Origin: Sphingomonas populi
GTDB lineage: Bacteria; Pseudomonadota; Alphaproteobacteria; Sphingomonadales; Sphingomonadaceae
Direction of reading: 5' to 3'
Length of the DNA: 64,000 nt
Assembly: GCF_004208535.1 (NCBI RefSeq)
Contig: NZ_SGIS01000020.1
Location: forward strand, 30,861-94,860
Shown in pieces: positions 1 through 9,510 of this stretch; positions within the stretch are counted from its first letter, which is position 1, and every line of letters starts with the position of its first letter. The notes beneath the pieces were generated by a model. The model was not told the DNA's origin and searched no databases. It worked only from the letters and a program-made list of their open reading frames with translations. Made by a program: the position numbers and the translations under genes.

Positions 1-10
1 CGACGCGGTG

Positions 11-2167
11 TCATGCCTGGAGATCCTTGGCGATCAGCGCCTGATCGATTGGCATGCGCATAAGTTGGACACCCGTCGCGGCATAGATGGCGTTGCAGAC
101 GGCCCCCTGCACGGAAACCGTGCCGGGCTCGCCGATACCGCCCGGCGCTTCGGCGTTTCGCACGACATGCACTTCGATCCGCGGCATCTCGTCCATGCGC
201 ATGACCCGGTAATCATGGAAATTGCTCTGCTGAACCCGACCGGCGACGAGCGTGATGCGGCCGTGGAGGGCTGCCGAGAGCCCAAAAACCAGGCCCCCCT
301 GAATTTGCGAGATGATACCGTCCGGATTTACCGGCGTTCCACAGTCCACCGCAGTCGTCATGCGGGTGACGGAAACCGCGCCATCGTCCGCCACGATGAC
401 CTCAGCGACCGTGCAGAGGTACGTCCCGAAGGCAAACTGCAGGCTGATCCCACGACCCGACCGCGGTGGGAGCGCGCCGCCCCAACCCGCTTTCTCAGTC
501 GCGATGTCGAGCACAGCCCGTGCCCGGGGATGTTTGCCGATCAACACGCGGCGAAAGGCAAGCGGATCCTGTTTCGCCTCGTGCGCAACGCGGTCCACGA
601 AACTCTCGGTGGCGAAGATATTAAGGTTCGGCCCGACGCCACGCCAGAACGCGGTCTGCACGCCGCGCGGTTCGTGGCGCACCCACGTGACAAAACTCGA
701 TGGAAAGTCATACGGCGTCTCAGCCGCGCCATCGACGGCATCGTTGTCGATCTTGCCATTGAACGCCGGCGGCAGCCAGCGACCAACCACCGTTGGCCCA
801 ACCGCCTTGTGCGACCATGCAACCGGCTTCCCGTTCTCGAGCTTCGCTTTCATCCAGGCGCCATAGACGGAGCGATAGGGCGCTTTCCCGATGTCCTCCT
901 CACGCGTCCAGACGACTTTTACCGGCCCGTCGACAAGGCGCGCGATCCTGACGGCCTTTCGAATGCCATCCACCTCGAGGCGACGACCGAAGCCGCCGCC
1001 GATCAGATGGTTGTGGACGGTGACCTGTTCCGGTGTGAGGCCCGCTTCCTCAGCGGCGGCGCGCTGGGTCATGGTCATGACCTGGGTGCCGACCCAGACT
1101 TCGCAATGACCCGGCGTGATGTGAACGGTGCAGTTCATCGGCTCCATCGGCGCGTGCGCGAGGAGCGGCAACTCGTACCTCGCCGAGATCACTCCATCAC
1201 CGATCAGGCTGTCGCGCGCGCCGGTATCGACGACGATCGCGCCCTCCGAACGCCCTGCTTGTTCCAGGTCGTTGTACAGCGTCTCGGTGGAAACGTTGGC
1301 AAAAGCGCCGTCATCCCAGCGAATATCGATCGCCGCCAGGCCGCGCATTGCCGCCCAACTGGTATCGCCAACAACCGCGACCAGATCGTCCAAGACGATA
1401 ATCTGTCGGACGCCGGGCAGAGATTTCGCCTGCGAGTCATCGATCGCCAAAACTTTGCCGCCATAGACGGGAGGAGAGGCGAGCGTCGCGAACCGAACCC
1501 CTGCAGGCATCGCATCGATACCGTATCTGGCTCGGCCGTTGGTCTTCTCGGGCGTATCGAGCCGGCGGTGCGAGTGACCGATCAGGCGGAATTTCGAAGG
1601 ATCCTTGAGAACGGGCTCGGTGGGCGGCGTTTCGCGCATCGCCGCGCCCGCGAGCGCACCGTAGGTCAGGCTCCGACCGCTGGGATCGTGGAGAACTGCA
1701 CCCGCTTCGGTACGGCAACTTTGCGGGTCAACGCGCCAGCGTCGCGCCGCCGCCGCCACGAGCATCGCGCGCGCACTCGCTCCGACCTTTCGCATCGGCA
1801 TCCAATAGCCCATCATCGACGTCGAACCGCCGGTCGCCTGGACCTTGAAAATCGGGTTCCCATAGAGCTTGTCGCTTGCCGGTGCCGCCTCAAGCACCAC
1901 CCCGTCGAGCGGCAGATCGAGCTCCTCTGCGATGAGCATGGCGAGGCCGGTGTAGATTCCCTGACCCATTTCGGTCTGCGGCATGATCAACGTCGCCCGC
2001 CCGTCGGACGCGATACGGATGAAGGCGTCGGGTTTGAAGGTCGCGTTATCGCCTGGCGCTGCGAGGGCCACATCGGCTGACCGAAGATTGACGCCGAGAA
2101 AGAGCGCGGCACCGCCGAGTGCGCCGGTACGCAGGATTTGCCGTCGGGAGAGGACCGCGTCAGCCAT
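11..2167 (-). CDS. Molybdopterin-dependent aldehyde/isoquinoline 1-oxidoreductase-like large subunit
   Basis: Large catalytic subunit of a xanthine-oxidase-family molybdenum hydroxylase of the IorB type, which hydroxylates N-heterocycles or oxidises aldehydes and passes electrons to the small Fe-S subunit. The 718-residue protein begins with a twin-arginine signal (SRRQILR, residues 7-13, followed by a hydrophobic stretch), so periplasmic export is expected. A molybdopterin-contact motif GGGFGRR lies near residue 390, and the C-terminal GIGEPG segment carries the usual active-site glutamate. I chose the ATG at 2167, which overlaps the end of the small-subunit gene by 8 bases, because the Tat signal then sits at the N-terminus; an upstream in-frame start at 2260 would only add out-of-frame small-subunit coding sequence. 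The substrate cannot be told from sequence; neighbouring alcohol and aldehyde dehydrogenases favour an aldehyde. Confidence 0.88.
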   Translation of the reverse strand: MADAVLSRRQILRTGALGGAALFLGVNLRSADVALAAPGDNATFKPDAFIRIASDGRATLIMPQTEMGQGIYTGLAMLIAEELDLPLDGVVLEAAPASDKLYGNPIFKVQATGGSTSMMGYWMPMRKVGASARAMLVAAAARRWRVDPQSCRTEAGAVLHDPSGRSLTYGALAGAAMRETPPTEPVLKDPSKFRLIGHSHRRLDTPEKTNGRARYGIDAMPAGVRFATLASPPVYGGKVLAIDDSQAKSLPGVRQIIVLDDLVAVVGDTSWAAMRGLAAIDIRWDDGAFANVSTETLYNDLEQAGRSEGAIVVDTGARDSLIGDGVISARYELPLLAHAPMEPMNCTVHITPGHCEVWVGTQVMTMTQRAAAEEAGLTPEQVTVHNHLIGGGFGRRLEVDGIRKAVRIARLVDGPVKVVWTREEDIGKAPYRSVYGAWMKAKLENGKPVAWSHKAVGPTVVGRWLPPAFNGKIDNDAVDGAAETPYDFPSSFVTWVRHEPRGVQTAFWRGVGPNLNIFATESFVDRVAHEAKQDPLAFRRVLIGKHPRARAVLDIATEKAGWGGALPPRSGRGISLQFAFGTYLCTVAEVIVADDGAVSVTRMTTAVDCGTPVNPDGIISQIQGGLVFGLSAALHGRITLVAGRVQQSNFHDYRVMRMDEMPRIEVHVVRNAEAPGGIGEPGTVSVQGAVCNAIYAATGVQLMRMPIDQALIAKDLQA

Positions 2168-2615
2168 GTTGGGCGGCCCGCTTGATGCCGTCGCGGATAC
2201 GAACGTAGGTTCCGCAGCGACAGATATTTCCCGCCATGGCCGCATCGATATCCGCATCATCCGGTTCGGGATTGGCAGCCAGCAGGGCGGCGGCGGCCAT
2301 GATCTGGCCAGACTGGCAATAGCCGCATTGGATCACATCGAGATCGAGCCACGCTTGCTGAACCCGTGCGCCCACCGGAGTGGAACCGACGCCTTCGATG
2401 GTCCGAACGGCGCGGTCGCCAACCTCGCCGACCGGCAATCGGCAGGAACGGACCGCGACCCCATCGAGATGCACGGTGCAGGCCCCGCACTGGGCGATCC
2501 CGCAGCCGAATTTCGTGCCCGTCATGCCAAGCAGGTCGCGAAGAACCCAGAGCAGCGGCGTGTCGGCATCGACCGCCACCTCTGTCATCTCATCGTTCAC
2601 TCGCATGCTGACCAT
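2160..2615 (-). CDS. 2Fe-2S small subunit of the molybdenum hydroxylase (IorA type)
   Basis: Electron-transfer subunit partnering the large subunit just downstream. The 151 residues hold both expected clusters. A plant-type 2Fe-2S site (CGIAQCGAC, then a fourth Cys about 12 residues on) lies in the N-terminal half, and a helical domain has [10 protein letters not shown] and CRCGTY. No FAD subunit is encoded nearby, as is normal for IorAB-type enzymes that pass electrons to a membrane cytochrome or quinone. The ATG at 2615 is preceded at good spacing by GGAGA; a second ATG at 2606 is possible. The stop overlaps the large-subunit start, so the two are translationally coupled. Confidence 0.9.
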   Translation of the reverse strand: MVSMRVNDEMTEVAVDADTPLLWVLRDLLGMTGTKFGCGIAQCGACTVHLDGVAVRSCRLPVGEVGDRAVRTIEGVGSTPVGARVQQAWLDLDVIQCGYCQSGQIMAAAALLAANPEPDDADIDAAMAGNICRCGTYVRIRDGIKRAAQHG

Positions 2616-2665
2616 GGCATTCTCCGCTTCGGCGAAGACGCTATGCCGGTGACGAGGGCGGGGAA

Positions 2666-2685
2666 CAGACGTACGACGGTATGGG
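2666..2685. promoter_or_regulatory. Dyad related to CCCATAC-N4-GTATGGG upstream of the oxidoreductase operon
   Basis: The sequence CGTAC-GACG-GTATGGG lies 55-70 bases upstream of the small-subunit start. Its right arm matches GTATGGG exactly; the left arm keeps TAC and one more base. It matches two better copies in the promoter of the alcohol dehydrogenase operon across the response-regulator gene. I infer a binding site for that LuxR/FixJ-type regulator. The rest of 2616-2986 holds no recognisable gene; a GC-rich 7-bp inverted repeat at 2721-2736 has a loop too small to interpret. Confidence 0.5.
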
Positions 2686-2986
2686 ATACCATGCGTAGGT
2701 GAGCTTTGGGCAAGGTCGGACTGGCGCGTGCGCCAGCGCCCGAGCGGCGCGAACCGAATAGCCGGGCTCGCCTCAGCAACAGCAATGAAGGGGTGCTGAT
2801 CACGGCCTGTCGCGCAACGGATGTTCTTGGGGAAACCTTCGGTACGATCATCGCCGCCGCGCCCGTCACATTCGGACCATGGCGAGGAAGCTCCGTGAAT
2901 TGGACGAAGATTTCCCGAAGTGGGAGGGTGTGCCTATTTACGGTAGGGGCACGCCTTCCGGGCGCTGACGCGGCCCTGGCAGGATT

Positions 2987-3673
2987 TCAGCCGGCTCCGC
3001 CTCCAGCGGTCCCGGACTTGCCTGACAGCAACTCGACCTTGCGAACCATATCGGCGACCGAAACAGATTTGAGTTTGCGCCCGGCGCTCGACCGATGCAT
3101 TTTTACGGTGATTTCGGTGATACCCAACTCATAGGCGATCTGCTTGTTGAGCAGCCCGCGGGCAACGCCACGCAATACGTCCATCTCGCGCGGCGTCAGG
3201 CTTTCGGCCAGCACCCGCACCTCGTTGCGCTCGCTGTCATTGAGGCGCCGCTGCCGGTCGTGCCGCAGTGCCTCCGCAACGGCATCGAGCAGTTCCTGCT
3301 CGCGGAACGGCTTGGGCAGAAAATCGAGAGCGCCAGCCTTCATCGCACGCACCGACGTCGGAACGTCGGCATAGCCAGTGATGAAAATGATGGGGATGTT
3401 GACGCCGTCCTCGGCCAGGCGCGCCTGAAGATCGAGCCCGCTTGATCCGGGCAGCCGAAGGTCCAGAATGAGGCAGCTCGGCCTGTCTGGCATGTCATGC
3501 TTCAGAAGCTCAGCCGTAGAGGCGAACACCAGCGTGTCCATGCCGACCGAGTTGAACATGTCGGTCAGACTCGCCCGGATATCCGGATCATCATCTACCA
3601 CGAGCACGAGAGGTAAAGCGTCCACCGGCCTGTCTTCCGTCGTTCGTAGAGCGACCTGCGTTCCTGCTTGCAC
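2987..3673 (-). CDS. FixJ/NarL-type two-component response regulator
   Basis: Cytoplasmic transcription regulator, 228 residues. The N-terminal receiver domain has the acidic pocket VVDDDPD (residues 25-31), the phospho-acceptor Asp71 in LILDLRLPG and the conserved Lys121 in FLPKPF. The C-terminal LuxR-type helix-turn-helix starts around SLTPREMDVL (about residue 155) with the recognition segment NKQIAYELGITEITVKMH. The start is GTG at 3673, preceded by a strong GGGAGG. No sensor kinase is in the window. Its position between two oxidation operons that share a dyad motif makes it their likely regulator. Confidence 0.9.
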   Translation of the reverse strand: MQAGTQVALRTTEDRPVDALPLVLVVDDDPDIRASLTDMFNSVGMDTLVFASTAELLKHDMPDRPSCLILDLRLPGSSGLDLQARLAEDGVNIPIIFITGYADVPTSVRAMKAGALDFLPKPFREQELLDAVAEALRHDRQRRLNDSERNEVRVLAESLTPREMDVLRGVARGLLNKQIAYELGITEITVKMHRSSAGRKLKSVSVADMVRKVELLSGKSGTAGGGAG

Positions 3674-3756
3674 GACCGCCCTCCCTATACACCTCTGCTA
3701 CGGTTTTACCCTAACTGCGCGATACAGGGCACACCAGCGGACAGGGGTTGGTCCGA

Positions 3757-3831
3757 CCCATACTTCAGTATGGGGTCGCCCACCGATCGTACCGCATACC
3801 TCCTGCACATCGCCCCATACCGGCGTACGGA
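3757..3831. promoter_or_regulatory. Two CCCATAC-N4-GTATGGG dyads in the regulator/alcohol dehydrogenase intergenic region
   Basis: Copy one at 3757-3774 is a perfect 7-bp inverted repeat, CCCATAC-TTCA-GTATGGG. Copy two at 3814-3831 is CCCATAC-CGGC-GTACGGA (5 of 7 in the right arm). The copies are 57 bases apart, between the divergent response-regulator and alcohol dehydrogenase genes. Inverted heptamers with fixed spacing suit a dimeric LuxR-type regulator. A third copy lies near 2675. Assignment to the adjacent FixJ-like protein is inference. Confidence 0.6.
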
Positions 3832-3914
3832 TGGATGCTCGCCGATATTCCCGCATTCTAAGGCCCTGACCGGCGCTCTCGTCCGAGCGCCCAAAAGACA
3901 CAGGAGCCTGGAAC

Positions 3915-5009
3915 ATGAAAGCTGCGGTCCTCAACGCCAACAAAGGCCGATTCGAGATCGAGGACGTCAGCATCGATTCGCCCAAAGGGCGCGAAGTGCT
4001 GGTCGAGGTCAAAGCCTGTGGCCTGTGTCACTCCGATCTTCACCTCGCCGAAGCCGATTTCGGCACGCCGCTCCCGGCGGTCCTTGGTCACGAGCTCGCC
4101 GGCGTGGTCAAGCAGGTCGGCCCCGACGTTCGCGAACTCAAGGTCGGCGATCACGTCGTCGGATCGCTGGTGCAGTTTTGCGGCCACTGCGTATCGTGCC
4201 TCTCGGGACGCACCTATCAGTGCGAGAATCCGCAGGAGACCATGCGTCCGGCGGAAGACGGGCAACGACTGACCCGGACGTCCGATGGCCAGGCCGTGTA
4301 CACCGGATTTGGCACTGCTGCCTTCGCCGAGCAGACGCTGGTCCACGAGAACCAACTCGTGAAGATACCCGATGCGGTTCCCTTTCCCCAGGCATCGATC
4401 CTCGGATGTGGCGTGATCACAGGCGCCGGCGCTGCGATCAATACGGCAGATTTGAAACCGGGGGAAACCGCAGTGGTGATCGGGGTCGGCGGGGTCGGCC
4501 TCAATGTCATCGCCGGCGCGAAGCTTGCCGGCGCCGATCGCATCATCGCGATCGACACCCAGCCCCAGAAAGAAGGTCTCGCCCGCAAATTCGGGGCGAC
4601 CGACTTCATCAACGCCAGAGACGGCGACGCTGTCGCCGCAGTCAAGGCCCTCCTTCCGCGCGGCGCTGATCATGCCTTTGAGGTCATCGGGCTCGCGCCC
4701 ACTACCGAGCAGGCGATCCAGATGGTTCGCTCGGGCGGCTCGGTCTATCTGATTGGGCTGCATCGCCCGGGTCAGACGTTCCCTCTGGCGGGACTCGACG
4801 TGATCATTCGTCAGATCGATCTCAAAGGCGTCTTCATGGGATCGAGCAACATCAAGCGCGACATCCCGATGTTTGCGGACCTTTATCTGCAGGGCCGCTT
4901 CAACCTCGACGACCTTGTCTCCCGCGAGGTCAACATCAGCGAGATCAACGAAGCGTACGAGGATCTGAAGCATGGCGCGATCGCCCGCTCCGTGATCACG
5001 TCGTTCTAA
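3915..5009 (+). CDS. Zinc-dependent alcohol dehydrogenase (MDR family)
   Basis: Oxidises an alcohol to an aldehyde with NAD(P); 364 residues, normal for the family. The catalytic zinc site is seen in CGLCHSD (Cys36) and GHE, with the third ligand in LGCGVITG. The structural zinc lobe CGHCVSCLSGRTYQC has all four cysteines, and the Rossmann motif is VIGVGGVG. It opens an operon with GST (12-base gap), aldehyde dehydrogenase and aldo/keto reductase, so the product aldehyde is probably handled by the next genes. Two dyads lie in its promoter. The resemblance to class III enzymes is general only; a second, more canonical class III enzyme is at 45540. Confidence 0.88.
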   Translation: MKAAVLNANKGRFEIEDVSIDSPKGREVLVEVKACGLCHSDLHLAEADFGTPLPAVLGHELAGVVKQVGPDVRELKVGDHVVGSLVQFCGHCVSCLSGRTYQCENPQETMRPAEDGQRLTRTSDGQAVYTGFGTAAFAEQTLVHENQLVKIPDAVPFPQASILGCGVITGAGAAINTADLKPGETAVVIGVGGVGLNVIAGAKLAGADRIIAIDTQPQKEGLARKFGATDFINARDGDAVAAVKALLPRGADHAFEVIGLAPTTEQAIQMVRSGGSVYLIGLHRPGQTFPLAGLDVIIRQIDLKGVFMGSSNIKRDIPMFADLYLQGRFNLDDLVSREVNISEINEAYEDLKHGAIARSVITSF

Positions 5010-5021
5010 GGGCTGCGGATC

Positions 5022-5654
5022 GTGAAACTGTACACGCATCCCGGCGCCAGTTCGCTTTCGGTTCACATTGTGCTGCGCGAGATCGGGGCCCCGTTCGAGC
5101 TGGAAGTGGTCAACGTCACCCAGAAGCGGCGCCCCGACGGCACGGATTACCGGGCCGTGGCACCGCGCGGCATGGTGCCACTTCTCGAACTGGACGATGG
5201 GAGCCACCTCACTGAGAATCTCGTCCTTGCACAATATCTGTGCGACCGGGCCGGCCGGCAGGACCTGATGCCGGCGGCTGGTTCCATCGCGCGCTACCGC
5301 GTCATGGAATGGCAGAGCTTCACCGCAGCTGAACTCCATAAGAGCTTCGTTCCCCTGAATTGGGAGATTGACGATGCCATGCGGGCACTCGTGCTGGCCC
5401 ATATCAATCGTCGCCTCACCGTCGCAGAGCAGGATCTGACCGGGCCGTTCCTGACCGGAGAGACCTTCACGGCCGCGGATGCCTATTTCTTCGTTATTGC
5501 CAGCTGGACCCGTTTCTACGGCATCTCGCTCGAACCCTATCCCAGGATCTCCGCGCTGCTGGCCATCGTCGGCAACCGTGCCGCCGTTCGCGCGGCCCTG
5601 CACGCGGAAGGACACGGGATGGTCGATGTGCCCGACCCGTCGCCCCAGCCATGA
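5022..5654 (+). CDS. Glutathione S-transferase family protein, Cys10 replaced by Ser
   Basis: A 210-residue GST with an N-terminal thioredoxin-like domain (MKLYTHPGASSLSVHI) and an all-helical C-terminal domain. The start resembles beta-class bacterial GSTs, but the cysteine normally at position 10 (GACSLS/GSCSLS) is Ser here (GASSLS), which would favour serine-type thiolate activation. The start is GTG at 5022 after AAGGG. It sits between alcohol and aldehyde dehydrogenases, which suggests glutathione conjugation of a reactive aldehyde or electrophile formed by the operon. The exact substrate is unknown. Confidence 0.82.
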   Translation: MKLYTHPGASSLSVHIVLREIGAPFELEVVNVTQKRRPDGTDYRAVAPRGMVPLLELDDGSHLTENLVLAQYLCDRAGRQDLMPAAGSIARYRVMEWQSFTAAELHKSFVPLNWEIDDAMRALVLAHINRRLTVAEQDLTGPFLTGETFTAADAYFFVIASWTRFYGISLEPYPRISALLAIVGNRAAVRAALHAEGHGMVDVPDPSPQP

Positions 5655-5740
5655 GTTCGCTCTGGCCGCGCACACGACACCCGACAGCCAGGGCGCGTCG
5701 CGCTCGATCGATTGCAACACAGATATTCGGAGACCGGACA

Positions 5741-7147
5741 ATGACCCACCGCCTTTTGATCGACGGCGTACTGACGGACGGTGCGTCGACCATCGATGTG
5801 ATCGATCCGACGACCGGCCGCGCCTTCGCGCAGGCGCCCCGTGCGAGCAAGGCGCAGGCCGGGAAGGCGATCGCGGCAGCAAAGCGCGCCCAGAAAGGAT
5901 GGGAGGCACTCGGTTATGAAGGGCGCCGCCCGTATCTAGAGCGCTTCGCAGAGGCGATGGCCGCCAATACCGATCGGATCGCCGAGACTCTCACCCGTGA
6001 ACGCGGCGGCCCGATCGCCGATTGCCGTTTCGAGGTCGGCCGGGCGATGGCTGCCATCGCGCATTTCGCGGGTCAGCGGCTAGAAGATCAAGTTCTCCGC
6101 GAGAATGCGAACGAGCGGATCATCGAGCAGCGTTACGCCCAGGGTGTCGTCGTCGCCATCATGCCCTGGAACCGGCCGATGACCCTGCTTTCGTTCAAGC
6201 TCGGGCCGGCGCTTATTACCGGCAATACCGTTATCGCCAAGCCGGCACCGTCGACACCCCTAAGCACGTTGATGCTCGGCGAACTGGCGGCAGATATTTT
6301 TCCCGCCGGTGTGTTCCAGACGCTGGTCGACGCTAACGACCTCGGTCCCCTCCTCACAAGCGATCCCGATGTCGCCCATGTGAGCTTCACCGGCTCGACT
6401 CCGACCGGGAAGAAGGTGCTCGGCTCGGCGGCGGAAACGCTCAAGCGCTTCACGCTCGAGCTCGGTGGCAACGACGCGGCGATCGTCCTCGACGACGTCG
6501 ATATCGAGTGGGTTGCGGACAAGATTTTCGCCGCAGCGTTCATCAACGCGGGCCAGGTCTGCTACGCAACAAAACGCGTTTACGCCCCGCGCGCGCTAGC
6601 CCAATCGCTCGCCCAGGCACTGGCGAAACGCGCCGACGCGGCCGTTCTTGGCGACGGCTTGGATCCGGCGACGACCATGGGGCCGCTGCAAAATAGGATG
6701 CAGTACGAGAAGGTTCTCGAATTCATCGAGTCCGCGCGCGCCGAAGGCGGCACGTTCCTTACGGGCGGCGAGCCCACCGGCTCCGGATACTTCATTCGGC
6801 CGGCCATCGTCACCGGGCTGCCGAACAGCGCCCGGCTCGTCCAGGAGGAGCAATTCGGACCCGTGCTCCCCATTCAGGTTTATGACCAGGTCGACGAGGC
6901 GATCGCGCAGGCCAACGCCAGCGACTTTGGGCTGGGTGGGACGATCTGGGGTGCCGATATCGACCGCGCCGTTAAGGTCGCCTGCCAGATCGAGACCGGC
7001 ACGATCTGGGTCAATCAGCATATGGCGCTGCCGCTCGACGTGCCGTTCGGCGGCGCGAAAGAATCCGGCATCGGCCTGCAAAACGGGATCGAAGGGATGG
7101 AAGACTTTACCCAGCGCCGCGTCCTGAACGTGAAGCTGGGAGCGTGA
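5741..7147 (+). CDS. NAD(P)-dependent aldehyde dehydrogenase
   Basis: Oxidises an aldehyde to a carboxylic acid. The protein has 468 residues from the ATG at 5741, which follows CGGAGA; an upstream start at 5651 would add a poorly conserved tail overlapping the GST gene. Visible landmarks are IMPWNRP (the Asn/Trp motif of the active site), the NAD-site [11 protein letters not shown], the general-base Glu in LELGGND, the catalytic Cys in NAGQVCYA, and EEQFGPVLP near the C-terminus. The cofactor lobe and catalytic residues are complete. It is the third gene of the operon and probably completes oxidation of the alcohol dehydrogenase product. Confidence 0.9.
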   Translation: MTHRLLIDGVLTDGASTIDVIDPTTGRAFAQAPRASKAQAGKAIAAAKRAQKGWEALGYEGRRPYLERFAEAMAANTDRIAETLTRERGGPIADCRFEVGRAMAAIAHFAGQRLEDQVLRENANERIIEQRYAQGVVVAIMPWNRPMTLLSFKLGPALITGNTVIAKPAPSTPLSTLMLGELAADIFPAGVFQTLVDANDLGPLLTSDPDVAHVSFTGSTPTGKKVLGSAAETLKRFTLELGGNDAAIVLDDVDIEWVADKIFAAAFINAGQVCYATKRVYAPRALAQSLAQALAKRADAAVLGDGLDPATTMGPLQNRMQYEKVLEFIESARAEGGTFLTGGEPTGSGYFIRPAIVTGLPNSARLVQEEQFGPVLPIQVYDQVDEAIAQANASDFGLGGTIWGADIDRAVKVACQIETGTIWVNQHMALPLDVPFGGAKESGIGLQNGIEGMEDFTQRRVLNVKLGA

Positions 7148-7158
7148 GGAGCATGACC

Positions 7159-8013
7159 ATGGAAACGAAGACGTTCGCGATCGGCGGCGACATGACGGTC
7201 CGCCGTCTCGGATTCGGTTCGATGCGGCTGGCCGGGCCAGGTGTGTGGGGTCCGCCGCACGACAGGAAAGCTGCGCTGGAGACGCTGCGCCGCGTGCCTG
7301 AGCTTGGGATCAACCTGATCGACACTGCCGACAGTTATGGGCCGGACGTGACAGAGCCGCTGATCCGCGAGGCGCTATTTCCCTACGCGGCTGGCCTTCA
7401 TATTGCGACCAAGGCTGGCTTACGACGGGCGGGACCGGACCAGTGGCAGCCGCACGGCGATCCCGACTATCTGATCGCCCAGGCGCACCGCAGCCGTGAA
7501 TTGCTCAAAGTGGATCGCATCGATCTTTGGCAGCTACATCGGATAGATCCGGCGGTCCCAGCAGGCGAGCAGTTCGCAGCGATCCGCCAACTCCTCGACA
7601 CAGGCGTGATCCGTCATGCCGGATTGAGCGAAGTCGGTGTTACGCAAATCCGGGCGGCACAGCGCATCTTCCCCGTCGCAACCGTTCAGAACCGCTACAA
7701 TCTTGCGGACCGCGCGAGCGAGGACGTGCTCGATCACTGTGAGGCGAACGGGATCGGGTTCATTCCATGGTTCCCGCTTGCGGCCGGTCGACTGACTCAG
7801 TCCGGATCGGTCCTCGATCGGATCGCCCAAGCGCATGGCGCGACGTCGGGGCAGATCGCGATCGCTTGGCTGCTGCGCCGGAGCCCTGTGATCCTCCCCA
7901 TCCCGGGGACCTCGAAGGCGGCACATCTCGCAGAGAATGCCGCGGCCTCGGACATCCCGTTATCCGACTTGGAATTCGAGCAACTCGACCAGGCAGGCCG
8001 CTCGGCCACCTGA
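7159..8013 (+). CDS. Aldo/keto reductase
   Basis: NADPH-dependent TIM-barrel oxidoreductase of about 284 residues. The catalytic tetrad is visible: Asp and Tyr in DTADSYGP, Lys in IATKAG, His in LWQLHRID. The NADP-binding C-terminal region reads [10 protein letters not shown] prefer the ATG at 7159, which lies 7 bases after GAGGAG; the ATG at 7153 is too close to it, and the GTG at 7144 overlaps the previous stop. It ends the operon just before a strong hairpin. It could reduce an aldehyde or ketone that escapes the dehydrogenases. Confidence 0.88.
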   Translation: METKTFAIGGDMTVRRLGFGSMRLAGPGVWGPPHDRKAALETLRRVPELGINLIDTADSYGPDVTEPLIREALFPYAAGLHIATKAGLRRAGPDQWQPHGDPDYLIAQAHRSRELLKVDRIDLWQLHRIDPAVPAGEQFAAIRQLLDTGVIRHAGLSEVGVTQIRAAQRIFPVATVQNRYNLADRASEDVLDHCEANGIGFIPWFPLAAGRLTQSGSVLDRIAQAHGATSGQIAIAWLLRRSPVILPIPGTSKAAHLAENAAASDIPLSDLEFEQLDQAGRSAT

Positions 8014-8019
8014 GGTTGA

Positions 8020-8043
8020 GCCGGTCCGCGCCCGCGGACCGGC
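8020..8043 (+). terminator. Hairpin after the alcohol/aldehyde oxidation operon
   Basis: A perfect 11-bp inverted repeat, GCCGGTCCGCG at 8020-8030 and CGCGGACCGGC at 8033-8043, starts 6 bases after the aldo/keto reductase stop. There is no clear T-run, so it may be a partial terminator or an RNA-stabilising hairpin. Confidence 0.6.
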
Positions 8044-8455
8044 CGCAAGAAATTCTCATCGCCGGCTCGCGGTGACGACAGCGCGCCCATCTTACGTTTG
8101 GTTGGGGCGCAGGGCTGAGTCGATCTCTGCCCTGCGGTACACCGAATCGTCGGGAAGGGCATTTCGTACTCGGGCGAACCCGTCTGCCCGTTGGGGCATA
8201 GGGATAATATGGGTCGCTGGCCGTGATTGGTGTCGACGCTCCCCAAAGCGCCGTTCCGCTTCTGCGGCGGGACCAACCGGCATCCTCAACCAGCTAGCCG
8301 GATTCCAACCGTCGCGCCGACCTAGGTCCGCGCATTCCATCGCAGCCGATCCTCAACTGGCCGCAATAGTTCGCCCAAATCCGACGCGGAAACCCGGACG
8401 GAGACCCGGACGCAAAACCCAAAACCAGAAAAAATCCAATGATTTCAACAGGTTT
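8044..8455. other. Intergenic stretch without a recognisable gene
   Basis: About 410 bases between the operon hairpin and the tRNA-like fragment. The open frames seen here on both strands have no recognisable domain. A short direct repeat (ACCCGGACG-type, twice near 8395-8412) precedes the att-like site. I see nothing else. Confidence 0.5.
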
Positions 8456-8479
8456 TGGCGGAGACGGAGGGATTCGAAC
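8456..8479 (-). repeat. 3' end of a tRNA-Ser-like gene (candidate attachment site)
   Basis: Read on the minus strand, this is the T-loop, 3' T-stem strand, acceptor strand and CCA-like end of a serine-type tRNA: GTTCGAATCCC, then TCCGTCTCCGCCA. The T-stem partner (expected GAGGG before TTCGAAT) is absent, with GCTTG instead, so identity starts in the T-loop and no tRNA can fold. That is the pattern left at the far end of an island integrated into a tRNA 3' end. By orientation the foreign DNA would lie to the right, starting with the HNH nuclease gene. The intact tRNA is not in the window. Confidence 0.6.
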
Positions 8480-8570
8480 AAGCACGTAAAACGTGGAATT
8501 TTTTTGATGAAGTTGGGTGAAAGGTGCGATTTTCACCCGTTTTGGCGCGTCCTCAATGCTACTATGGGCA

Positions 8571-9506
8571 CTAACGGGATGCCCCGCGCATTAGCTTCCG
8601 AAGTGCACCGGGGGCGAGAATCGGATTGGAGCGGTGGAGCATCCTATGGCAGTTCGAACACACTGCACATAGATCGCTGATCTTGGTCTTGTCTCCGGGC
8701 GTCATCTCCGAAATCGGCTTAGTGTGGTGGCACTCGATAAATTGTGCCCCCAACGCACCATATGCCTTTTCGAAATCAAAATGGCAGACCACGCAAGCAT
8801 AAGAGTTGAGGCTTGCTTTGAAGGCTGCGACCAATTTTGCACTGCGCTCGCTTTTTTTATGCACCCGCAGGGTCTTTTCGCCCTCTTCCTCTCCTTCTTC
8901 TGGCCTCGCGCTGGGAAGGCTAGGCTCAGTGCCCGCAATCGCCCGGAATTGCTCTTCAGTGAGGTCATAAGACGTGACCATGCGCTGGCGTCCGGGGGCG
9001 AATATGTCACCTGAGATTGGAAGCGGTTGCCTGAACACCCTGACCTTCTCAGCGGGAGTCCGCCAGTTGAAATAAGTGAAGTCCTGTCGAATGGATTTCT
9101 CAATTTCCTCTATCGACATTCCCGCATATCGCGGATGCGCTTGCCCGGACGCCGATAGTTCAAAGACATCGCTCGCCATCTGTTCGATTAACGGCTCCGA
9201 AGGTCTTGCGTCGCCTGTCTCAAGGTATTCGGCGCCATCATAGTAGCCAGCAGCGCGCCATCCACCCGCATCGTATGTGGCCAAAACTAACCCAAATTTC
9301 TCACCGACATACTTTTTTGCGGGGTTGGCCACGGTGTAGCCGAGCATTATTCCCTCTCTAGCCAGATCGAAACTGAAGTTCCAATCTTCGTGGCCAAAGC
9401 CGTGCTCGCGCACATATTCACCGACACCGCCTTTGCCTAAACGTCCAGCAGATGGCCGCCTCCAGCCTTCCGAGTTCGGCGCAACTCTGTGCAATTTGTA
9501 GCGCAT
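8571..9506 (-). CDS. HNH endonuclease, probably a restriction-type nuclease
   Basis: A 311-residue predicted nuclease. The C-terminal zinc-supported HNH fold shows YACVVC, then ECHHTKPI, then CSNCHRMLHR, which carries the catalytic His pair and both CxxC zinc knuckles. The N-terminal 170 residues (including GFGHEDWNFSFD) are not a domain I can name with confidence, but this arrangement is typical of modification-dependent or McrA-like defence nucleases. Base composition is visibly lower in GC than the flanking operons, and the gene lies beside a tRNA-tip att-like site, both signs of acquisition. A truncated partner gene ends 5 bases upstream. Confidence 0.8.
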   Translation of the reverse strand: MRYKLHRVAPNSEGWRRPSAGRLGKGGVGEYVREHGFGHEDWNFSFDLAREGIMLGYTVANPAKKYVGEKFGLVLATYDAGGWRAAGYYDGAEYLETGDARPSEPLIEQMASDVFELSASGQAHPRYAGMSIEEIEKSIRQDFTYFNWRTPAEKVRVFRQPLPISGDIFAPGRQRMVTSYDLTEEQFRAIAGTEPSLPSARPEEGEEEGEKTLRVHKKSERSAKLVAAFKASLNSYACVVCHFDFEKAYGALGAQFIECHHTKPISEMTPGDKTKISDLCAVCSNCHRMLHRSNPILAPGALRKLMRGASR

Positions 9507-9510
9507 CAGC

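Noticed and set aside
8..2080. 690-codon open frame on the plus strand
   Set aside because: Antisense to the molybdenum hydroxylase large subunit; Arg/His/Asp-rich with no domain. A codon-position GC artefact.
2721..2736. CTGGCGC-GT-GCGCCAG inverted repeat as terminator
   Set aside because: Loop of two bases, no T-run, and it lies far from a stop on the relevant strand.
3858..5909. 683-codon minus-strand frame
   Set aside because: Shadow of the ADH and GST genes, which show full motifs on the plus strand.
8456..8479. Complete tRNA-Ser gene
   Set aside because: Only the 3' end is present; the 5' T-stem strand does not pair and no anticodon or D arm is found.
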